Shown here: piece after piece, positions 25,601-33,717 of the stretch
Layout of the letters: each line of letters starts with the position of its first letter
Position numbering within the stretch: position 1 is the stretch's first letter
Assembly (NCBI GenBank): GCA_017309115.1
Contig: JAFLEF010000010.1
Coordinates: 90,617-154,616 of the forward strand
Direction of reading: 5' to 3'
Length of the DNA: 64,000 bases
Source: Verrucomicrobiota bacterium
Lineage (GTDB): Bacteria > Verrucomicrobiota > Verrucomicrobiia > Limisphaerales > UBA9464
Position numbers and translations under genes: made by a program
The notes under the pieces: model-generated
Told to the model about the DNA's origin: nothing
Database searches by the model: none
What the model saw: only the letters and a program-made list of their open reading frames with translations

Positions 25601-26307
25601 ATGGTCGTCAAACCCTGGAAACGATGGGCTGGCTCGACCACTACGCGCCCGTCTGGACCGACCTTGGTCTCGATCCGGATCGACCGGGAATTGTCATGAA
25701 AGGTGTCAGTCCGGTAGTTGGTCACATACAGATCCAGATCCCCATCGCCCTCGACATCGGCCAGGGCCATCGACGTTGCGCCCAGGCTGCGGGCCACCCC
25801 GGAGTTGGTGCTTTCGCTGAATCGAGCCCGGCCGTCGTTGAAGAAGATTCGAGTTCCCTGGCCCAGACTATTGACCACTAGGTCAAGGTCACGATCCCCA
25901 TCCAAGTCCACCAAGGCCGCCCCGGTGGAGTACTGATCCGGACACGCCGTCCCGGAAGCCGCGGTCATTTCTTCGAACCGCCAATCCCCCAGGTTCCGAT
26001 AGAGCGCGTTGTCTCCCTCCGTTCGGCAGAAGTACAAGTCCACCTTCCCGTCTCCATCCACATCCCCCGCCGCGACGCCTGACCCGATTTCCAGGAGTCG
26101 GTTGGCGGCCATGGAAGCCTGCGACAGTCGATTGCTAAAACCAATGCCTGTCGTCTCCGCCGGCAGCACCGTGAACCCCACCCGCTGACTTGCGGGAACC
26201 AACAACGGCTGCCCTCGAACCTCGGACTGAGCGAGTAATCGACTGCCGAACACGATCCCAAAACAGAGTAACCCAAGCGAGAGCCCGATTAGCGGCCGAG
26301 GGGACAT
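22651..26307 (-). CDS. FG-GAP/VCBS repeat protein with two ASPIC/UnbV domains, paralogue of the converging gene
   Basis: A signal peptide (LIGLSLGLLCFGIVFGSRLLAQ) leads a 1218-residue protein with the same domain order as its plus-strand neighbour: propeller repeats (VAAGDVDGDGKVDLYFCR, ALVDLDGDRDLDLVV), a central ASPIC/UnbV domain (GVGARIQIKGGPV ... VWRSGKTSQLKG), further repeats (AMADVDADGDLDLFVGG) and a C-terminal ASPIC-like domain (AIGATVRLRYP ... VEVRWPGGGVQ). Shared landmarks such as DWGL, TDW(S/T)W and DFGRQPLL/DWSRQPLL show common ancestry by duplication. Its role is presumably binding at the cell surface. The two genes end tail to tail. Confidence 0.9.
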   Translation of the reverse strand: MSPRPLIGLSLGLLCFGIVFGSRLLAQSEVRGQPLLVPASQRVGFTVLPAETTGIGFSNRLSQASMAANRLLEIGSGVAAGDVDGDGKVDLYFCRTEGDNALYRNLGDWRFEEMTAASGTACPDQYSTGAALVDLDGDRDLDLVVNSLGQGTRIFFNDGRARFSESTNSGVARSLGATSMALADVEGDGDLDLYVTNYRTDTFHDNSRSIRIETKVGPDGRVVVEPAHRFQGLTTMSGGLEVIEKGEPDLFYVNRGAGQFVPAPWNVGVFLDEQGEFLGGPPTDWGLAVVFRDLNGDRLPDLYVCNDFVHWPDRIWFNQGGKRFRAAPRTSLRNVSLSAMAVDVADINRDGHDDIFVAEMLSPRRETRAWQRPDTLAGTIVWPVADPEFRPEVTRNTLHLSRGDGTFAEIGRLAGVSATDWTWSAAFLDVDLDGWEDLLLTTGAYHDVQDLDATLKIARGGGWKTREQRLKDLSMIPRRLTPSVALRNRRDLTFEDRSADWGFGQVGIAHGMAFADLDGDGDLDVVINCLNEPARILRNDTSAPRVAVRLRGEGKNSRGVGARIQIKGGPVIQSQEILGAGRYLSSDDPMRTFATGNAAAVDIEVVWRSGKTSQLKGVLPNHLYEVSEATAELLPAKAVSDRPPLFADVSANLGHQTRDSEFDDFGRQPLLPRRLSTRGPSVGWWDADGDGDEDLFVGGVGTHSPVGYRNERDSRWSPWNLPVLAEATDQVALLGWRDGRGARLMLGESGWERDRLGPVPVATLDLGGTNGWQRPKALPALAVGVLAMADVDADGDLDLFVGGGALPGRYPEASPSQLWMNEGSHWRPGMLWPELGLVQGAVFADFDGDADADLVVAVEWGTPRFLRNDGSAWVDVSREMGVGELTGWWTSIGAGDFDGDGRMDFVVGNWGLNGRTDEPPGQQLPVSLFYGDLAQDGRMATLLASVDPFQNQVTPWREFRRLKEMIPDLAERIPDHHTYGRSSLATILGPSASRARELRASTLASVVLLNRGTNFEVRPLLMEAQFTPVFGLAVADFNGDGNEDVFLAQNFFGTDAETSRLDAGFGLCLLGDGRGAFRALRPQESGIAIAGEQRGCAVGDFNGDRRPDLVVTQNRGTTHLLRNDTGLPGRSVLLVGPPENPQAIGATVRLRYPDRLGPAREIRVGNGFGSQDSTTLILGAPTEPLGVEVRWPGGGVQEVRWPQGAVAVRIDRSGVAAQ

Positions 26308-26421
26308 GGATGCGCCACGCTACTGAGTAACCCCGGCGCGGTGCGATCCAAATCTTTACCTGAGCGACTAATAGTGCCTCCCGGGCCCAACCCTCCACTC
26401 CGCTCGGTTGATTATCCCGAC

Positions 26422-26539
26422 CTAGCCCGGAAACTTCACAGTCTTTCTGCTGCGGCTTGCTGCAAGCCCGTCTGGCGGCGTTGGCCAGACGGGCTTTCGC
26501 TGCACCTCGCGACGAAAGCTTGTGAAATATCCGGGCTAG
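26422..26539. repeat. CTAG-ended inverted-repeat element with inner hairpin (MITE/REP-like)
   Basis: The 118-bp element begins CTAGCCCGGAAACTTCACAG and ends, read on the other strand, CTAGCCCGGATATTTCACA, an imperfect terminal inverted repeat of about 20 bases. The centre holds a perfect 13-bp stem (26464-26476 with 26484-26496; AAGCCCGTCTGGC / GCCAGACGGGCTT) around a 7-base loop. The right-hand CTAG contains the TAG stop codon of the adjacent minus-strand gene. A partial copy lies at 36250-36315. Confidence 0.8.
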
Positions 26540-27324
26540 CACTTCGCCGACTTGCGCTTTCGGCCGATCGTTCCCCGTTTTTGAACGTTGCGAATGTAAG
26601 CCGAAGCCAGCGGAACTTCACAGCTGTTCGGACCCAGATCCGCTTCCACCGGCCCAAGTTCGTCTGCAATCTCTAGGGCCAGCGGCGTCAACTCGGCCAC
26701 ATAACAGCCAGCGGCAATAAGAAATCCGTTCATCTGATACCGGACCCGGTCGGGCGCCTTACAAAGGTCGCGCAGAACGCGCTTCATCAATCTTTTCAAT
26801 TCGGGCAGGTCAAGATCGGCATCGGGTTTTACTGACACGAGGGAACTCCACGTGGCCCAACCCGCTTCCTGTTCGTCGGCCGATGCTGAATCAATCCACC
26901 GGCGAGCCAGCGTCAATCCATGGGGACTGGACGCCGCCACCCACGGCAGGGTGCAACCCAACTGACTGCGCCCCTGGGCCGTGTTCACCCAATGTTGCAA
27001 ATCCCGTTCCGTCATGCGCACGTCGTCCGCCATCAGGCCGGCCAGATACCGAGCGTCGTAGTGGCCGGTGTCGTACAACTCGAGCGCCAGTTCGTAGTTG
27101 GGTCCCACCCGCTTCAGGATTTTCTTCAACTCCGAAATGGGCACGCCGTCGATGGGTTCACAGGCACCATGATTCTTCATCAGAACCCGCTTGTAGCTCT
27201 CGCGTCCCAGCGACTTGAGCTCCTGTAGAATCTGCGCTGCGGTCGCGGAGGTCGGTGACGAGGGAGAGCGCTTCATGAGTTTCCCAATTCGTGCGCCAAG
27301 TTTGGCCACAGTCGCAAGCGGCAT
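26536..27324 (-). CDS. DNA alkylation repair protein, AlkD-like HEAT-repeat family
   Basis: The helical, lysine-rich N-terminal part ILQELKSLGRESYKRVLMKN, then GVPISELKKILKRVGP and YDTGHYDARYLAGLMADD, match the AlkC/AlkD HEAT-like DNA glycosylase family, which excises N3/N7-alkylated bases without flipping them. The length of 262 residues is close to the family norm. A basic C-terminus (RKRKSAK) would aid DNA contact. The start may instead be the ATG at 27276, which begins closer to the family N-terminus. Its TAG stop codon is formed by the CTAG terminus of the repeat element, so the last residues may have been changed by the insertion. Confidence 0.8.
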   Translation of the reverse strand: MPLATVAKLGARIGKLMKRSPSSPTSATAAQILQELKSLGRESYKRVLMKNHGACEPIDGVPISELKKILKRVGPNYELALELYDTGHYDARYLAGLMADDVRMTERDLQHWVNTAQGRSQLGCTLPWVAASSPHGLTLARRWIDSASADEQEAGWATWSSLVSVKPDADLDLPELKRLMKRVLRDLCKAPDRVRYQMNGFLIAAGCYVAELTPLALEIADELGPVEADLGPNSCEVPLASAYIRNVQKRGTIGRKRKSAKC

Positions 27325-27526
27325 CTAAGCCCGGACCCGTAGCCGCTGAGGGAACGAAGCGCTGACTTCTCTGAAATACTTCACGCGTTGGTTTGCCGTG
27401 ACGCGAGCGAAAGGAATCGAGACGGCGCCTCCTCCCGTCGGCGGCTACTCGGTTAATTCGCGGTTCCCACAGCATTGGGCCGAATCTCGCTCGACACCCC
27501 AGGCACCCCAGCAGCATCGTCACCTC

Positions 27527-28621
27527 ATGCCCCAGACCAAGGTTTCCCTCGCTGCCTTGTTGCGTGCGTTGATCGATAACGGGGGCTCAGACCTGCACTT
27601 GCAATCGGACGAGGTTCCCGTGGGCCGAATCCAAGGCGTGCTGGGACGCTTTGAATTGCCCCCGCTTTCGGAAGCCGACGTGCTCGCCTTGGCCGAACAG
27701 ATCCTCGGCTCAGCCGAAAAAGCCCGGGCCTTCGAGCAAACCAAAGACGTTGATTCTGCGTTCGCTCTGGAAGGGCTCGGACGGTTTCGTGCCAGCCTCT
27801 TTTTCCAACGAGGCAAACCCGGGCTGGTGCTCCGGGTCATCGGCACTCGAATCCGTTCGCTCGAAGAACTCGATCTTCCGCCCATCCTGAAAACCCTGGC
27901 CACCGCCAGTGACGGATTGGTTTTGGTCACCGGAGCCACCGGCAGCGGCAAGTCGACCACGTTGGCGGCGATGATTGATCATCTGAATGCCACCGAGGCC
28001 CGGCACATCATGACCCTGGAGGATCCCATCGAGTTTGTTCACGAGAACAAGCTGTGCCTGATCAACCAGCGGGAGATCGGACTGGATACCGAATCCTTCG
28101 CCTCCGGACTCAAGCACGTACTTCGGCAGGATCCGGATGTCATTTTGATTGGCGAAATGCGCGACATGGAATCGGCCTCCGTCGCGCTCACCGCCGCAGA
28201 AACCGGCCATCTCGTGTTCGGCACCCTCCACACCCAGGACGCCGCGGAGTCGGTCGAACGTATGCTCAATCTCTTTCCCACGGACCGCACCCATCAGATC
28301 CGCCTGCAACTGTCGCTCGGATTGCGGGGTATCGTCTGCCAGCGCTTGCTTGCGCGCGCCGCCGGCGGACGGATCGCCGCCCTGGAAGTGCTCACCAACT
28401 CACCGCGTATCCGCAAACTGATCCTCGACGGCGAGACTACGAAAATCTCCGCCGCGATTCAGTCCAGTCGGACCGAAGGCATGCAGACCTTCAATCAGGC
28501 TCTGACGGACCTAGTCAAGGCGAGCAAGGTGACCGAAGACGAAGCCGTGGCCAATTCCTCCAAGCCCGACGAACTGCGCATGAACCTCAAAGGCGTGTAC
28601 TCCGGTTCCACCGGACTTTAA
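27527..28621 (+). CDS. PilT/PilU-type type IV pilus retraction ATPase (first of two)
   Basis: This is a hexameric secretion-superfamily ATPase acting at the inner-membrane base of type IV pili. The N-terminal PAS-like part has GGSDLHLQSDEVPVGRIQG. The RecA part has Walker A GATGSGKST (136-144), the Asp box LEDPIEFVHENK, Walker B VILIGEMRDMES and the His box ETGHLVFGTLHTQDAAE. The PilB N-terminal domain is missing, so it is of the PilT/PilU class. The ATG at 27527 fits the family start. The second PilT gene begins 16 bases downstream. It is more divergent than its neighbour and may be the PilU-like partner. Confidence 0.9.
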   Translation: MPQTKVSLAALLRALIDNGGSDLHLQSDEVPVGRIQGVLGRFELPPLSEADVLALAEQILGSAEKARAFEQTKDVDSAFALEGLGRFRASLFFQRGKPGLVLRVIGTRIRSLEELDLPPILKTLATASDGLVLVTGATGSGKSTTLAAMIDHLNATEARHIMTLEDPIEFVHENKLCLINQREIGLDTESFASGLKHVLRQDPDVILIGEMRDMESASVALTAAETGHLVFGTLHTQDAAESVERMLNLFPTDRTHQIRLQLSLGLRGIVCQRLLARAAGGRIAALEVLTNSPRIRKLILDGETTKISAAIQSSRTEGMQTFNQALTDLVKASKVTEDEAVANSSKPDELRMNLKGVYSGSTGL

Positions 28622-28637
28622 CTGCCCCCTTCCGCCC

Positions 28638-29699
28638 ATGGATCTCGCCGAACTCCTCCAATACGCCGTCCAATATCAGGCGTCCGACCTCCATCTGACG
28701 GTCGGCCGTCCCCCAATGGTCCGCCTGGCCGGCAAACTGGTTGCAAGCGGGTACGAACAGGTGCTCGCCGCCGATGACACCAAGAACCTCATCTACAGTG
28801 TGCTCACGGACGATCAGAAGGCGAAGTTCGAAGAGGAGCACGAACTGGACTTCTCCTTGGGCATCCCGGGGATCTCCCGCTTCCGCGTCAACGTGTTCAT
28901 GCAGCGTGGCAGTGTGGCCGGGGTGTTTCGCACCATCGGCGACGACATTCCCACCGTGCAGCAACTCGGTGTGAGCCAGGCCGTCCAACAACTCGCCCTG
29001 CTGCCGCGCGGATTAGTGCTCGTCACCGGCCCCACCGGGAGCGGCAAGTCCACCACGCTGGCCTCCTTGATCCATCTCATCAATTCCGAGAAGGAAGCGC
29101 ACATCGTCACCATCGAAGATCCCATCGAGTTCGTGCATCCCCACGGAAAGTGCACGATCAACCAACGCGAATTGGGCACGGACACCTTCTCATTTCCCCG
29201 GGCTCTTAAATCCGTCCTGCGGGAAGATCCCAATGTGGTTCTGGTCGGCGAAATGCGCGACCTCGAGACCATTGCCGCCGCGCTGACCTTGGCGGAAACC
29301 GGACACTTGGTGCTGTCCACTCTGCACACCCAGGACGCCTCACAGACTGTGGACCGGATCATCGATGTCTTCCCGCCCTACCAGCAGGAACAAATCCGCG
29401 TCATGCTTGCCGCCACACTCAAGGGGGTCGTCTCGCAAATCCTGCTACCCCTGTCCGACGGCAGCGGACGCATTGCCGCCCGGGAAACCCTGATCGTCAC
29501 CCCAGCCATCGCCGCCATCATCCGCGAAGGCAAGACTCACCAGATTTACTCTGCGATCCAGACCGGTGGCCGCGACGGAATGGTCACCATGGAACAGTCG
29601 CTCGCGGGTTTGGTCGCCGGTGGTTTGGTTTCAGCTGAAGACGCCCTGTCCAAGGCCAATTATCCTGAGGAATTCCGCAACCTCGCCCGACTCACCTGA
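28638..29699 (+). CDS. pilT: type IV pilus twitching motility ATPase PilT
   Basis: The protein closely matches PilT: ASDLHLTVGRPPMVRLAGKL at the N-terminus, RFRVNVFMQRGSVAGVFR, Walker A GPTGSGKST (131-139), TIEDPIEFVHPHGK, Walker B VVLVGEMRDLETI and the His box ETGHLVLSTLHTQDASQ. The C-terminal GRIAARETLIVTPAIAAIIREGK is also typical. Its length of 353 residues is normal. It powers pilus retraction for twitching. The stop codon overlaps the start of the cNMP/GAF gene by one base, so the three genes form one operon. Confidence 0.95.
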   Translation: MDLAELLQYAVQYQASDLHLTVGRPPMVRLAGKLVASGYEQVLAADDTKNLIYSVLTDDQKAKFEEEHELDFSLGIPGISRFRVNVFMQRGSVAGVFRTIGDDIPTVQQLGVSQAVQQLALLPRGLVLVTGPTGSGKSTTLASLIHLINSEKEAHIVTIEDPIEFVHPHGKCTINQRELGTDTFSFPRALKSVLREDPNVVLVGEMRDLETIAAALTLAETGHLVLSTLHTQDASQTVDRIIDVFPPYQQEQIRVMLAATLKGVVSQILLPLSDGSGRIAARETLIVTPAIAAIIREGKTHQIYSAIQTGGRDGMVTMEQSLAGLVAGGLVSAEDALSKANYPEEFRNLARLT

Positions 29700-30652
29700 T
29701 GGACGCTTCCACGCTTCAACGCCTCGAAGTTTTTCGCGAGCTGCCGGCCCCGATTCGGACCGAACTGGCCCAAGTGCTCGACGAGCGCACCTACGCTGAC
29801 GGCGAGACCATTTTCGCTGAAGGCACCCCGGGAGACACCCTGTTCTGCGTCGTGGATGGGGCAGTGCGCATCGAGAAACGCGTGGCCGCGGACGAAGCCG
29901 CCACCAAGACGTTGTCCATTCTGACTCCTGGCGAACTGTTCGGCGAAATGTCCGTCTTCGACAGCAAACCGCGCTCGGCCACAGCCCGCGCCGACGGCCC
30001 CACAATCCTGTGGGCGCTACCCAAGCCGGCTTTCGAAACACTGTTGGCCCACAATCCCACCTCGGCGCTGCAACTGCTGTTCAGCCTGATGCGGGCCATG
30101 AACGAGCGGATTCGCCGGCTTAACTCCAGCGTGGTCGTGTACGACGAAATCGGCCGCTCCATTGGATCCGCTGATCATCTCCAGACCCTGCTCGACCGGG
30201 CCCTGCACCAACTGGGAGAAGCCATCGGCGCCGATCGCGGACTGGCGTTCATTCAGGCGGAGTTTCACCGTGAACTCGAAGTCCGTGCCCGCTGGGGCTC
30301 CGTACCACCGGCCACGCCAGTGGAACTTCCCGGAACCGAATACCTGGTGGGCCAGGTCGCCAACGGGACATCACCCTGGCTGGTGCTGGACCGGGCCCAG
30401 GACCTCCGCTGCCAAGCCCGTCCCCCGAGGTCGTGGGAAGGCACCTCCCTGATCCTTGCTCCCATCCTGATCTCAGGGTCGCTCCTCGGCGTGATGGCGT
30501 TCAGTCATACCTTGCCCCGGCGCTTCGATCGAAATCATCTCAATTTGGTGGAAGGAATCGGCCGACAAATCGCCCAAGCCTTGCTCAACCTGCGGCATCG
30601 GGAGGAACAGCATTCCCGCGCCCGCATGGGACGTCAGTTTGTGAAGTTCTGA
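29699..30652 (+). CDS. cyclic-nucleotide-binding plus GAF domain protein
   Basis: Residues 1-120 form a cNMP-binding (CAP-type) domain, with ETIFAEGTPGDTLFCVVDGA and the phosphate-binding-cassette region GELFGEMSVFDSKPRSATA. A GAF domain follows (about 155-300), beginning with DHLQTLLDRALHQLGEAIGA. No DNA-binding helix-turn-helix is seen, so it is a cytoplasmic sensor and not a CRP-type repressor. The ATG overlaps the TGA of pilT, implying that it modulates the pilus ATPases in response to a cyclic nucleotide and a second ligand. That regulatory role is an inference from the operon. Confidence 0.85.
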   Translation: MDASTLQRLEVFRELPAPIRTELAQVLDERTYADGETIFAEGTPGDTLFCVVDGAVRIEKRVAADEAATKTLSILTPGELFGEMSVFDSKPRSATARADGPTILWALPKPAFETLLAHNPTSALQLLFSLMRAMNERIRRLNSSVVVYDEIGRSIGSADHLQTLLDRALHQLGEAIGADRGLAFIQAEFHRELEVRARWGSVPPATPVELPGTEYLVGQVANGTSPWLVLDRAQDLRCQARPPRSWEGTSLILAPILISGSLLGVMAFSHTLPRRFDRNHLNLVEGIGRQIAQALLNLRHREEQHSRARMGRQFVKF

Positions 30653-30716
30653 TACCCGCTCGTTCCAGCGGTCTCCCCTTCGCATGGCGGCGGATTCTCG
30701 CTATCGTTCCCAAATC

Positions 30717-32282
30717 ATGCGCCGCGCTCCGTTTCCCTCTCCTCGCCGTTTGCCCATCGGCGTCCTGTTCGCGTGGCTCGGACTAGCGTTTTTGCCGGGC
30801 CAAGCCGCCGACCGACCGCAGTTCGGTCAGGCTTGGAACCGGAATCCAGCGTCCTCCGAGATCGGGCTCCCGGACTCCTTCGATCCTAAGTCTGGCAAGA
30901 ACGTCCGCTGGTCGGTTCCGTTGGGGACGGAGACTCATTCGACTCCGGTGATCAGCCAGGGTCGGGTCTACATCGGAACTAACAACGGCCAACCCCGAGA
31001 CGAACGTCGGACCGGCGACCGAGGCGTCCTGCTGTGCCTCGATGAACGGGACGGACATCTGCTCTGGCAACTGGTCGTTCCCAAGCGGGAACAGGATCCC
31101 TACTTCGACTGGCCCAAGTCCGGTATTTCGTCACCCGCGAGCGTCGAAGGCGACCGGGTTTACCTGGTGGACAATCGCGGGGTGGTTCTCTGCCTCGACG
31201 CCCAGGGTCTGGCCAACGGAAATCAAGGCCCCTTCCAGGACGAAGCCAGCTACTTCACTCCCCGCGGCACCAACGGCCTGCCGGTCCAGACTCCCCTGCC
31301 CCTCGGACCGCTGGATGCCGATATCCTCTGGCAGTTCGACCTAACGCGGGAAGCGGGCATCTGGTCCCACGACGCCGCTCACAGTTCGATTCTGATTCAT
31401 GGCGATCATCTGTATCTCAACACCGGCACCGGAGTCGACAACACGCACAAAAAGATCCGGACTCCGGAAGCTCCGAGCCTGGTGGTCCTCGACAAATCCA
31501 CTGGCCGCTGGCTTGCCCAGGATGGACTCGGTATCGCCCCGCAGATTTTTCATTGCACGTGGTCCTCGCCATCGCTCGCCTCGATGGGCGGACGTGACCG
31601 GATATTCTTCGCCGGTGGCGATGGGGTCATTTATTCCTTCGAACCACTTCCCAGGAAGTTCCAACCCGGCGCAAAACCCGTTGTGCTGAAGTTAATCTCC
31701 CGTTTCGACTTCGATCCCCAGGCGCCCAAGGAGGACGTGCACCGCTACAACAGCAACAAGAGTGTCAGTCCGAGCAACATTTACGGATTCCCCGTGATCG
31801 AGGATGGCCGGCTGTTTGTGGCCGGGGGCGGCGACTGGTTCTGGGGCAAGAACGAAGCCTGGCTCAAGTGCGTCAATCCCGACGGCGAAGGCGATCTCAC
31901 CGCAACTCACCTGCTTTGGGAATATCCGCTCGGGCGACACACGATGTCGTCACCCTCCATTCAGGACGGCCTGGTGGTGGTGGCGGATTCCATGCGCAAA
32001 GTGCACTGCGTCGACGCGGCCACTGGTCAGCCCGTTTGGACCGAGGAATTAGACGGCGAGTTGTGGGCGTCAGCACTGCTGGCCGACGGAAAAATTTACA
32101 TCGGAACCCGGCGCGGCGATTTCCGGATCTTTGCCTTGAATCGAACCAAGCGGGAACTGAGCCGAATTCAGCTGGACTCCGGCCTGAGCGCCACTCCGGT
32201 CGCTGCGAACGGATCGGTTTACGTGGCGACGCAAACCCGACTCCACGCGCTCACCCAACCCGTGCCCACCGCCCAACCGTGA
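30717..32282 (+). CDS. secreted PQQ-like beta-propeller repeat protein
   Basis: A signal peptide (IGVLFAWLGLAFLPGQAA) precedes repeated W-type blades characteristic of PQQ-binding-like or BamB-type propellers, for example LLCLDERDGHLLWQLVVP, VYLVDNRGVVLCLDAQ and VHCVDAATGQPVWTEELDG. PQQ-dehydrogenase catalytic residues are not recognised, so a ligand-binding or scaffolding role is likelier than oxidation. Starts at 30717 or 30684 are both possible. Its stop overlaps the sulfatase start (GTGA), indicating coupled translation and a linked role in handling exported substrates. Confidence 0.85.
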   Translation: MRRAPFPSPRRLPIGVLFAWLGLAFLPGQAADRPQFGQAWNRNPASSEIGLPDSFDPKSGKNVRWSVPLGTETHSTPVISQGRVYIGTNNGQPRDERRTGDRGVLLCLDERDGHLLWQLVVPKREQDPYFDWPKSGISSPASVEGDRVYLVDNRGVVLCLDAQGLANGNQGPFQDEASYFTPRGTNGLPVQTPLPLGPLDADILWQFDLTREAGIWSHDAAHSSILIHGDHLYLNTGTGVDNTHKKIRTPEAPSLVVLDKSTGRWLAQDGLGIAPQIFHCTWSSPSLASMGGRDRIFFAGGDGVIYSFEPLPRKFQPGAKPVVLKLISRFDFDPQAPKEDVHRYNSNKSVSPSNIYGFPVIEDGRLFVAGGGDWFWGKNEAWLKCVNPDGEGDLTATHLLWEYPLGRHTMSSPSIQDGLVVVADSMRKVHCVDAATGQPVWTEELDGELWASALLADGKIYIGTRRGDFRIFALNRTKRELSRIQLDSGLSATPVAANGSVYVATQTRLHALTQPVPTAQP

Positions 32283-33712
32283 CCCGATCCCTCCGCTTCC
32301 GGCTGGCGGCCGTTTTGACCGGGGTGTTCCTGCTGCCCCTGATTGCATCGGCCGGCCCTCGGCCCAATCTCATTCTGATTCTCGCCGACGACCTCGGCTA
32401 TGGGGAACTCGGCTGTTATGGGCAGAAGACGATTCGGACACCGAACCTGGATCGCATGGCTCGGGAAGGCCTGCGGTTCACCCAATTCTACGCCGGGTCC
32501 ACGGTGTGTGCCCCCTCCCGCAGCGTCCTGATGACGGGCCTGCACACCGGACATACGCGAGTTCGCGGCAATGCCGGCGCCGCCCGTCCCGAAGCACAGG
32601 CCCTCCGACCGGAAGACAATACCCTCGCCCGAATGCTCCAGCGGTCCGACTACTTCACTTCGTTGGTCGGCAAGTGGGGGTTGGGCAATGTGGGCGCGGC
32701 CGAAACCGGTCTGCCTCGACGCCAGGGTTTCGACGCCTTCTACGGATTTCTGAGTCAACACCACGCTCACAACCACTACCCCGACTACCTGTGGCGGAAT
32801 GAGGCCCAGGAATCCCTGCCCAACGAAATCGTTCCGGTTGGTCCGGATGGCGCAGGCTACGCCACTCGGTCAGTGGTCTTTGCAGATGACCTTTTCGCGG
32901 ACGAAGTGCTCACCCAAGTCACGGCAAGGCGCGACCAACCGTTCTTTCTGCTGTGGTCGATGGTGGTTCCCCACGCCAACAACGAACGCCGCGCCCGACG
33001 ACACGACGGCGCGGAGGTTCCCGACTACGGACCCTATGCCGATCAGCCCTGGTCGGATCCCAACCGGGGTCATGCCGCCATGATCACGCGTCTGGACGGC
33101 TACGTGGGCCGGCTGCTGGACGAACTGCGCCGGCGGAAGCTCGAGCGAAAGACCCTGGTTCTCTTCACCTCCGACAACGGACCCCATCGCGAGAGCAACC
33201 ACGATCCCGACTTGCTCTTCCAACCCTCCGGCGCGGTTCGCGGCTACAAACGCGATCTTACCGACGGAGGCATTCGAGTTCCCCTCCTCGCGTGGTGGCC
33301 GGGAACGATTGCGGCCGGACGCACCACCGATCACATCGGCTATTTCGGCGATTTCTTCGCCACCTTTGCCGAACTGGCCGGAGCCCCAGTTCCCCCCGGA
33401 CTCGACTCCCTCAGTCTGGTGCCAACCCTACGAGGCAAATCCTCCCGGCAGCCGAACCACGACTATTTGTACTGGGAATTCCACGAATCCGGCTTCAGCC
33501 AGGCCGTGCTGATGAACGGTCGTTGGAAGGCGATTCGACTGCGACGTCCGGACGCCCCCATCCAACTCTATGACCTTCAATCCGACCCGCGCGAACTCAC
33601 GGAAGTCAGCGCGCAATTCCCCGCCCTGGTCGCCGCGGCTCGCCAACTACTGGAAACGGCCCGACGGGATTCACCCGATTGGCCCATTACGCCTGCGCGT
33701 TCCCAACCCTAG
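32279..33712 (+). CDS. exported sulfatase (arylsulfatase A family)
   Basis: After a signal peptide (LAAVLTGVFLLPLIASA) the alkaline-phosphatase-fold domain opens with NLILILADDLGYGELGCYG, whose D37 and D38 bind calcium. C77 in VCAPSRSVLMTG is the C-x-P-S-R site converted to formylglycine, so an active type I sulfatase is expected. Further motifs are VGKWGLGN, PFFLLWSMVVPH and LFTSDNGPH. It would remove sulfate esters from polysaccharides or small molecules in the periplasm or outside. The GTG start at 32279 overlaps the stop of the propeller gene. No sulfatase-maturing enzyme is in the window. Confidence 0.93.
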   Translation: MTRSLRFRLAAVLTGVFLLPLIASAGPRPNLILILADDLGYGELGCYGQKTIRTPNLDRMAREGLRFTQFYAGSTVCAPSRSVLMTGLHTGHTRVRGNAGAARPEAQALRPEDNTLARMLQRSDYFTSLVGKWGLGNVGAAETGLPRRQGFDAFYGFLSQHHAHNHYPDYLWRNEAQESLPNEIVPVGPDGAGYATRSVVFADDLFADEVLTQVTARRDQPFFLLWSMVVPHANNERRARRHDGAEVPDYGPYADQPWSDPNRGHAAMITRLDGYVGRLLDELRRRKLERKTLVLFTSDNGPHRESNHDPDLLFQPSGAVRGYKRDLTDGGIRVPLLAWWPGTIAAGRTTDHIGYFGDFFATFAELAGAPVPPGLDSLSLVPTLRGKSSRQPNHDYLYWEFHESGFSQAVLMNGRWKAIRLRRPDAPIQLYDLQSDPRELTEVSAQFPALVAAARQLLETARRDSPDWPITPARSQP

Positions 33713-33717
33713 CCGGC

